Shown one piece after another: positions 31,171 to 35,975 of a DNA stretch of 35,975 nucleotides. Under the pieces are notes generated by a model, which saw only the letters and a program-made list of their open reading frames with translations, made no database searches and was not told where the DNA came from. The translations under genes were made by a program, and so were the position numbers. Source of the stretch: Clostridia bacterium (lineage in GTDB: Bacteria; Bacillota; Clostridia; Christensenellales; Borkfalkiaceae). Positions within the stretch are counted from its first letter, which is position 1. Every line of letters begins with the position of its first letter. The stretch lies in contig JAFZXN010000002.1 in assembly GCA_017616695.1 (NCBI GenBank), positions 1 through 35,975 of the forward strand, written 5' to 3'.

Positions 31171-32447
31171 AAAACGTTATAGAACTTTTGAAAAAAGCCG
31201 AAGGCATAAACGGTTGGCGAGTTACGGAGTCGGCAACGAAGTCTTACGAACTGTTCTTCGTTCACGAGGCTTTGGAGACGGTGCGTTCCACCGATACGGT
31301 CGATACCGAAGTCACCGTTTACGTCGAGCACGACGGGTTTTTGGGCGATTCGGGTTTTAACGTCTATCGCTCGATGACCGACGAAGATATCGCCAAAAAG
31401 ATAGCTACCGCCGCTAAAAGAGCGGGGCTTGTATATAATCAGCCGTACGTCCTTCCCGAAAAAGCCGAATTTAAAGCCGAGCTTAAGTCGGATATGAACG
31501 ATATCGGTAATTTTGCAGATTACGCGCAAAAAATAGCCGACGCCGTGTTCAACGCGAAAGCGCCCGCGGGCGGTTCGATAAACGCGCTCGAAGTATTCGT
31601 ATATAAAAAGACTTTGCACGTCATCAACAGCAACGGGCTGGATAAAGAGCAGGTAGGTTACAGCGCTTTCGTCGAGGCGATACCGACTTTCACGACCGAA
31701 AAACTTTCCGTCGAGATATACGAAAGTATGCGCTTTACCGACCTTAACGCCGAGAAGATAGCAAAGGAGATAGCCGAAAAGCTCGCCGATACCAAGGCGC
31801 GTTACGAGGCGAAAAAGCCGACTACTCCGATGACTGTAAACGTTCTACTTCGTCCGCACGAGATAGGACAGCTGATGTCGGATATAGCGTACGATCTCAA
31901 CTACACGTCGGTATATATGCGCGCCAATCTCCGCAAGGTGGGCGAAGATATACAGGAAGGCGGCAACGGCGACAAGATAGACCTAACTATGTGTGCTGTC
32001 GTCGAAGGCAGCGACGCGTCGAGGTATTTCGACGCGGACGGCACCAAGCTCACCGACACCAAGCTTATCGAAGGCGGCGTCGTCAAAGCAAATTACGGCG
32101 GGCACCGCTTCGGGCAGTACCTCGGCGTGAAAGAGCCGAGCGGAAATCTTCCGTGCAAGGTGCTGGGGAAGGGAACGCTCACCGAGAAAGAGCTTGAAAA
32201 AGAGCCTTATCTCGAATGCGTGGCGCTTTCGGGGCTGCAGGTAGACCTTTACAACGACTATATCGGCGGGGAGATACGCACCGCGTATTACTGCGACGGC
32301 AAAAAGAAAACTCCCGTTACGGGCGTAACGATGAGCGCCAAGCTTTCGGACGTATTAAAGACCATGCGCCTGTATGACGACTGCGACGTAAACGGTTCGT
32401 ATAAAGGCCCGACTCGTATGCTTATGAAAAACGTTACCGTGCTGTAA
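31167..32447 (+). CDS. tldE: TldE/PmbA, partner of TldD
   Basis: TldE (PmbA) is the non-catalytic partner that, with TldD, encloses the proteolytic chamber. The protein has 426 residues and lacks an HExxxH motif, as expected. It shows the family pattern in the second half (EGSDASRYFDADG, and a Gly/Ser-rich core). I placed the start at 31167, where ATG overlaps the tldD stop by 4 nt and MKNVIELLKKAEG matches a typical N-terminus. Upstream in-frame residues lie inside tldD. No convincing terminator follows. Confidence 0.9.
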   Translation: MKNVIELLKKAEGINGWRVTESATKSYELFFVHEALETVRSTDTVDTEVTVYVEHDGFLGDSGFNVYRSMTDEDIAKKIATAAKRAGLVYNQPYVLPEKAEFKAELKSDMNDIGNFADYAQKIADAVFNAKAPAGGSINALEVFVYKKTLHVINSNGLDKEQVGYSAFVEAIPTFTTEKLSVEIYESMRFTDLNAEKIAKEIAEKLADTKARYEAKKPTTPMTVNVLLRPHEIGQLMSDIAYDLNYTSVYMRANLRKVGEDIQEGGNGDKIDLTMCAVVEGSDASRYFDADGTKLTDTKLIEGGVVKANYGGHRFGQYLGVKEPSGNLPCKVLGKGTLTEKELEKEPYLECVALSGLQVDLYNDYIGGEIRTAYYCDGKKKTPVTGVTMSAKLSDVLKTMRLYDDCDVNGSYKGPTRMLMKNVTVL

Positions 32448-32538
32448 AAACGGCAAAAAAAATTTATTCGGGCAGGCGGCGAAAATATAAACGCGGCTGC
32501 CGTTACTGAAACTTTAAAAAAAATTAAAATAAAGAAAA

Positions 32539-32560
32539 AGCCCGCGGATAAAAGCGGGTT
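32539..32560 (+). promoter_or_regulatory. Hairpin in the tyrS leader
   Basis: AGCCCGC (32539-32545) pairs with GCGGGTT (32554-32560), with one G-U pair, 16 nt before the tyrS start. The 129-nt interval before tyrS is too short for a full T-box and lacks an evident T-box sequence. The hairpin could be the terminator of tldDE or a leader structure. Confidence 0.4.
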
Positions 32561-32576
32561 AAGATCAAGGTGAAAT

Positions 32577-33779
32577 ATGAACGCACTCGATATTTTAAAA
32601 GCACGCGGATTTATCAAACAGACGGTTTTCGAGGACGAACTCAACAAAATTCTCGACAGCGAGAAGATATCCTTTTACGTTGGGTTCGATCCGACTGCCG
32701 ACTCTCTTCATATAGGTCATTACATACCCGTCATGGCTATGGCGTGGATGCAGCGTTGCGGGCATAGGCCGATAGCGTTGTTCGGCGGCGGCACGGGCAT
32801 GATAGGCGATCCTTCGGGAAGAAGCGACCTTCGCGCAATGCTTACCAAAGAGCAGATAGCGCATAACGTGGACTGCTTTAAAAAGCAGATGTCCCGCTTT
32901 ATCGACTTCGAAGGCGAAAACGCCGCGCTTATGGTAAACAACGGCGATTGGCTGTTGGATCTCAATTACGTCGACTTTTTGCGCGATATCGGCGTATATT
33001 TTTCCGTCAACAGAATGTTGACCGCCGAATGTTATAAGGCGCGTATGGAAAAGGGGCTTACCTTCCTCGAATTCAACTATATGCTGATGCAGGGCTACGA
33101 CTTTTTGCGCTTGTATCAGGATTACGGCTGCATACTCGAGCTGGGCGGCGACGATCAGTGGTCGAATATGCTCGCGGGCGAAGACCTTATAAGAAGAAAA
33201 CTCCAAAAACCCGCCTTTGCCGCGACGTGTACGCTTTTACTTACGTCCGAAGGCAAGAAGATGGGCAAGACTTCCAAAGGCGCGCTCTGGCTGGACGAAA
33301 ACAAGACTTCGCCGTACGACTTTTATCAGTATTTCAGGAACGTGGAGGACGTGAAAGTCGCCGAATGTATGAGACTTTTGACGTTTATGGAGCTTGACGA
33401 GATAGCCGAACTCACCGCCCATAACGACGAGCGCATGAACGCCGCCAAGGAAAGGTTGGCGTTCGAGGTCACCAAACTCGTCCACGGCGAGGAAAAGGCT
33501 TTGGCGGCGCAAAAACAGGCTAAAGGCGCGTTCGGAGGCAACGCCGAAGATATGCCGTCGGTCGAAGTCGATAAAACGGAGTTCGTCCCAGATATCATGG
33601 TGGCGGCGGGCGTAGCCAAATCCAAGTCGGACGCGCGCACGCTTATATCGGGCGGCGGCGTCATCATAAACGAGGAAAAACTCGTCGGCCTGACTTTGCC
33701 CAAAGACGTTTTCGATAAGGGCGAATTTATCCTTCACAAAGGCAAAAAGGCGCACGTAAGAATTATCTTCAAAAAATAA
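32577..33779 (+). CDS. tyrS: Tyrosyl-tRNA synthetase
   Basis: TyrS charges tRNA-Tyr with tyrosine in the cytosol. The class I signature HIGH is at residues 45-48 and the KMSKS loop reads KMGKT at 228-232. Between them is the tyrosine-binding region (LQGYDFLRL). The C-terminal part (about 335-400) is an S4 RNA-binding domain (GVAKSKSDARTLISGGGVIINEE). The 400-residue length is usual for the bacterial TyrS. AAGGTG supports the start. A terminator hairpin starts at the stop codon. Confidence 0.96.
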   Translation: MNALDILKARGFIKQTVFEDELNKILDSEKISFYVGFDPTADSLHIGHYIPVMAMAWMQRCGHRPIALFGGGTGMIGDPSGRSDLRAMLTKEQIAHNVDCFKKQMSRFIDFEGENAALMVNNGDWLLDLNYVDFLRDIGVYFSVNRMLTAECYKARMEKGLTFLEFNYMLMQGYDFLRLYQDYGCILELGGDDQWSNMLAGEDLIRRKLQKPAFAATCTLLLTSEGKKMGKTSKGALWLDENKTSPYDFYQYFRNVEDVKVAECMRLLTFMELDEIAELTAHNDERMNAAKERLAFEVTKLVHGEEKALAAQKQAKGAFGGNAEDMPSVEVDKTEFVPDIMVAAGVAKSKSDARTLISGGGVIINEEKLVGLTLPKDVFDKGEFILHKGKKAHVRIIFKK

Positions 33780-33831
33780 AAAGCGGGGCTATAAGGCGGT
33801 AAACGCGATATTTTTGCGAGTGCCGCCTTTT
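33777..33831 (+). terminator. Terminator after tyrS with CTATAA-family variant T9
   Basis: AAGGCGG (33793-33799) pairs with CCGCCTT (33823-33829), followed by TT. The left flank AAAAAGCGGGGCTATAAGG resembles the family variant after plsC (8757). It ends only about 9 nt before the TTG start of the next gene. Confidence 0.75.
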
Positions 33832-33839
33832 AAAAAGAC

Positions 33840-34457
33840 TTGAATTACGTTACGGTAAAAACTCAATGCGAGACCGAGGTCGTAATAGAAAGATCGCGGT
33901 TTATAACGCTCGTTGCTCCCTGCCCGACGGAAGAATCCGCAAGGGCAATTTTGCTTGCGCGGAAAAAAGAGCACCCGTTCGCCACGCATAACTGCTACGC
34001 GTTTATAGCCGAAAAGGGCAATTCCACGCGCTTTTCGGACGACGGCGAGCCGGGCGGCACGGCGGGCGCCCCTATAATGGAAGCTTTAAAGCGTGCGGGG
34101 CTTACCGATACGATAGTTATCGTAACGAGATACTTCGGCGGGATAAAGCTCGGCGCCGGGGGCTTGACGAGAGCGTACGCAAAGTGCGCGTCGGACGGGA
34201 TAAAGGCCGCGGACGTAAAAAAATACGAGCTTTCAAAAAAGATAGAGCTTGATATCGCTTACGAAGATTACAACGTGTATCTTAAAATGAAGTGCGACGA
34301 CTTAAAGACCGTCGATACCGCGTTTTCGGATAAAGTAAAGATAACGGCGTACGTCAAAAGTGAGGCTATAAGTCGGTTTTCGGCACTTTTTACCGAAACT
34401 TTTTTCGGCAGATATACGTTTAAAGAATTGAACGAAGAATACTTTTCGTTCGGGTAA
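33840..34457 (+). CDS. YigZ/IMPACT family protein
   Basis: The family is widespread; eukaryotic IMPACT regulates Gcn2, while the bacterial function is unresolved. The 205-residue protein has the UPF0029 N-terminal domain with the signature RFSDDGEPGGTAGAP (64-78) and a ferredoxin-like C-terminal DUF1949-type domain. The TTG start at 33840 is supported by the length of the conserved N-terminus (VIERSRFITLVAP). It has no good ribosome site and lies just behind the tyrS terminator. The gene leads a cluster with recX and birA. A stretch near the 3' end (34356-34393) is shaped like the intergenic terminator family. Confidence 0.88.
   Translation: MNYVTVKTQCETEVVIERSRFITLVAPCPTEESARAILLARKKEHPFATHNCYAFIAEKGNSTRFSDDGEPGGTAGAPIMEALKRAGLTDTIVIVTRYFGGIKLGAGGLTRAYAKCASDGIKAADVKKYELSKKIELDIAYEDYNVYLKMKCDDLKTVDTAFSDKVKITAYVKSEAISRFSALFTETFFGRYTFKELNEEYFSFG
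34356..34393. repeat. CTATAAGTCGAT-like hairpin inside the yigZ-like coding region (T7)
   Basis: AAAAGTG (34356-34362 region) and CACTTTT flank GGCTATAAGTCGGTTTTCGG. It encodes KSEAISRFSALF in frame, and the protein does not look interrupted by an insertion. It may be chance similarity or a recruited repeat. Confidence 0.35.
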
Positions 34458-34466
34458 AAGGGTAAA

Positions 34467-35084
34467 ATGAAGACGATTACGCAGCTTACGGCGCAGCAAA
34501 AGAACAAAAAAAGAGTCAATCTTTTTCTCGACGACGAGTATTTTTGCTCGCTCGATCTTTTTACTGTTCTTTCCGAAAGGCTGAAAGTAGGAGATAAGGT
34601 GGACGAAAAGCGCCTTGCCGAAGTGTCTTTTAAAAGCGACTGTTCTTCCGCGCTCGATAAAGCGCTCAATTATATTTCGCGGAGCATGCACACCAAGGCG
34701 CAGACGATAAAATACCTTAAAGACAAGGATTATTCGGGCAAAGTGATAGCCGCAGTCATCGATAAGCTTACTGAATACGGCTACGTCGACGACGAGGACT
34801 ACGCCGAAAAGTATTTTAAGGAAAAGTCTTCAGTTTACGGCGCGAAAAAGATAATTTTCGACCTTAAAATGAAGGGCGTGGACGAAAAGACCGCCCGGGC
34901 CGTCGCGGAAAATTATCAGGACGAAGGCGAGGCGTGTATGAACGTCGCGTTAAGATATCTCAAGGGCAAAGAGCTCGATTTTACCATGCGGCAAAAGTGT
35001 TACAGATATCTTATCTCCAAGGGCTTTGACTACGACGCGGTCAAATCGACTCTCGATAAAATAGGCGGCGGGGACGATCTATGA
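34467..35084 (+). CDS. recX: RecX, RecA regulatory protein
   Basis: RecX binds RecA filaments and modulates their growth. The 205-residue all-helical protein shows the repeated three-helix RecX modules: ALNYISRSMHTKAQTIKYLKDK in pieces, then LTEYGYVDDEDYAEKYF and GAKKIIFDLKMKGVDE. The DDEDYA and KG[V/F]D elements are family hallmarks. It starts 10 nt after the yigZ-like stop, with a weak AAGGG-type site. Its stop overlaps the birA start by 4 nt. recA itself is not in the window. Confidence 0.9.
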   Translation: MKTITQLTAQQKNKKRVNLFLDDEYFCSLDLFTVLSERLKVGDKVDEKRLAEVSFKSDCSSALDKALNYISRSMHTKAQTIKYLKDKDYSGKVIAAVIDKLTEYGYVDDEDYAEKYFKEKSSVYGAKKIIFDLKMKGVDEKTARAVAENYQDEGEACMNVALRYLKGKELDFTMRQKCYRYLISKGFDYDAVKSTLDKIGGGDDL

Positions 35085-35755
35085 AGATAATACTGCTCGA
35101 TAAGGTCGATTCCACCAACGACTATGTTAAAAAGTTCATAAAAAACGGCGAAACGGTCGCCGTCGTCGCCAAACGGCAGACTAAAGGTAAAGGCACGAAA
35201 GGAAGGTCTTTCGTTTCGGACGAAGGCGGCGTTTACGTTTCCGTGTTGAAGTTTTATTCGGGGCTTAAAGCAAGCGAGGCGTATTCGATAATTTCCGATA
35301 CCGCCGTAGCCGTCGTCAAAACTTTGGCGGCTTTCGGCGTTGAAGCTTCTATCAAGTGGCCGAACGACGTTTTTGCCTGCGGGAAAAAGATTTGCGGCAT
35401 ACTAACAGAAACCAAGCTCGTGGGCGAATACGTCGAATACGGCGTTATAGGTATCGGCATAAATATCAATAACGATATAGCGCCGGAGATAGAAAACGTT
35501 GCCGTATCCGCAAAGACGATAACGGGACGGGAAATTAATATCGACTCCGTGCTCGCTACCCTTTTATTTAACATCGAACAAAAGCAGGAAGCGGGGCTAT
35601 ACGCCCGTTATTCGTGCGTTTTGGGCAAAAAGATAAGAGTAGTAAAGCCGAGCGGCGACAGTTATTTCGCCGTCGCCGAAGAGGTCTTATCCGACGGCAG
35701 ATTGAAGCTTGTCGGCGGCGAAGTGCTTACCGCCGCCGAAATATTTTTGGAATAA
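35081..35755 (+). CDS. birA: Biotin-[acetyl-CoA-carboxylase] ligase
   Basis: BirA activates biotin to biotinyl-AMP and attaches it to biotin carboxyl carrier proteins. The 224-residue protein is a class I ligase without the N-terminal DNA-binding domain, so it should not act as the biotin repressor. Visible motifs are DSTND (10-14), the biotin loop around GKGTKGRSF (36-44), KWPND (92-96) and the catalytic Lys region KKICGIL (102-108). A short C-terminal domain (SGDSYFAVAEEVLSDGRLKL) follows. Its ATG overlaps the recX stop (ATGA). A palindrome array starts directly after the stop. Confidence 0.94.
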   Translation: MKIILLDKVDSTNDYVKKFIKNGETVAVVAKRQTKGKGTKGRSFVSDEGGVYVSVLKFYSGLKASEAYSIISDTAVAVVKTLAAFGVEASIKWPNDVFACGKKICGILTETKLVGEYVEYGVIGIGININNDIAPEIENVAVSAKTITGREINIDSVLATLLFNIEQKQEAGLYARYSCVLGKKIRVVKPSGDSYFAVAEEVLSDGRLKLVGGEVLTAAEIFLE

Positions 35756-35760
35756 TCTTG

Positions 35761-35928
35761 TATGCACGGCTTACGCCGTGATGATATGCACGCCGTTGGC
35801 GTGGTGATATGCAAGGCTTACGCCTTGATGATATGCACGCCGAATGGCGTGATGATATGCAAGGCTAGCGCCTTGATGATATGCACGCCGACTGGCGTGA
35901 TGATATGCCAAACCCACGGTTTGGATAG
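35761..35928 (+). repeat. Tandem array of 24-bp units with variable palindromes
   Basis: Units start at 35761, 35785, 35808, 35832, 35856, 35880 and 35904. Each has a constant TATGCA start and TGATGA end around a small hairpin. Stems alternate between CACGCC/GGCGTG, CACGGC/GCCGTG and CAAGGC/GCCTTG types; the last is CCAAACC/GGTTTGG. There is no unique spacer, so it is not a CRISPR. It follows birA directly. Confidence 0.85.
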
Positions 35929-35951
35929 CGTAGATATATGAAATATGAAAA

Positions 35952-35975
35952 TCGGGCGCAGGTCGGATTTCCGAC
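35952..35975. terminator. Left part of a terminator hairpin cut by the window end
   Basis: ATCGGGCGCAGGTCGGAT resembles the left arm of the hairpin at 26320-26349. GTCGGA (35962-35967) already pairs with TCCGAC (35970-35975), and the outer right arm lies beyond the window. Confidence 0.5.

Noticed and set aside
32448..32576. T-box riboswitch before tyrS
   Set aside because: The interval is only 129 nt, and neither a T-box sequence nor a specifier stem is evident.
35761..35928. CRISPR array
   Set aside because: The units are contiguous 24-mers with no unique spacers, and no cas gene is present.

Overview
The window looks like a chromosomal segment of an uncultured gut-type Bacillota (Clostridia), possibly Christensenellales. 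This is inferred from the gene content: AddAB rather than RecBCD, a RelQ-type alarmone synthetase, a TIGR03905 TSCPD protein, DUF378, MgtE and a membrane-anchored GH28 protein. It also rests on strong AGGAGG-type ribosome binding sites and occasional TTG starts. No rRNA, tRNA, integrase, transposase, phage gene or CRISPR array was seen. I recognise 27 protein genes; most are housekeeping.

Layout. 0.3-3.1 kb holds a two-module hypothetical protein, a RelQ-like (p)ppGpp synthetase, a structured repeat block, a conserved 88-residue protein and a DUF378 membrane protein. 3.3-6.8 kb holds a ribbon-helix-helix protein and ClpB. 7.0-10.4 kb holds a lipid kinase/PlsC pair, a LOG-family protein and an Mrp-type ATPase. 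10.4-13.0 kb (minus strand) holds MgtE and a secreted protein. 13.2-19.8 kb is the addBA operon. 19.8-26.3 kb holds a membrane protein, a SecB-like chaperone and a 1541-residue secreted multidomain GH28 protein. 26.4-29.5 kb (minus strand) holds a YgjV-family protein, a CDF transporter with a Mn-type site, a TSCPD protein and a glutathione peroxidase. 29.7-35.8 kb holds tldD-tldE, tyrS and a yigZ-like/recX/birA cluster.

The most unusual content is non-coding. (1) A tandem A-B-A structured repeat of about 105-110 bp occurs at 2.25-2.42 kb and, inverted, at 28.63-28.88 kb. Its hairpin stems show compensatory changes between copies. (2) Two arrays of very short variable palindromes are separated by a constant spacer (2.09-2.23 kb and 35.76-35.93 kb). 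(3) A recurring terminator-like hairpin with the core CTATAAGTCGAT sits at gene ends at least eight times and once inside a coding region. None corresponds to an element I can name.

Genes that plausibly work together are addB-addA (double-strand break repair), the lipid kinase and plsC (phospholipid synthesis), tldD-tldE (heterodimeric protease) and the TSCPD-CDF pair. Strong sigma-A-type promoters with TTGACA-like and extended -10 elements could be placed before several of these units.
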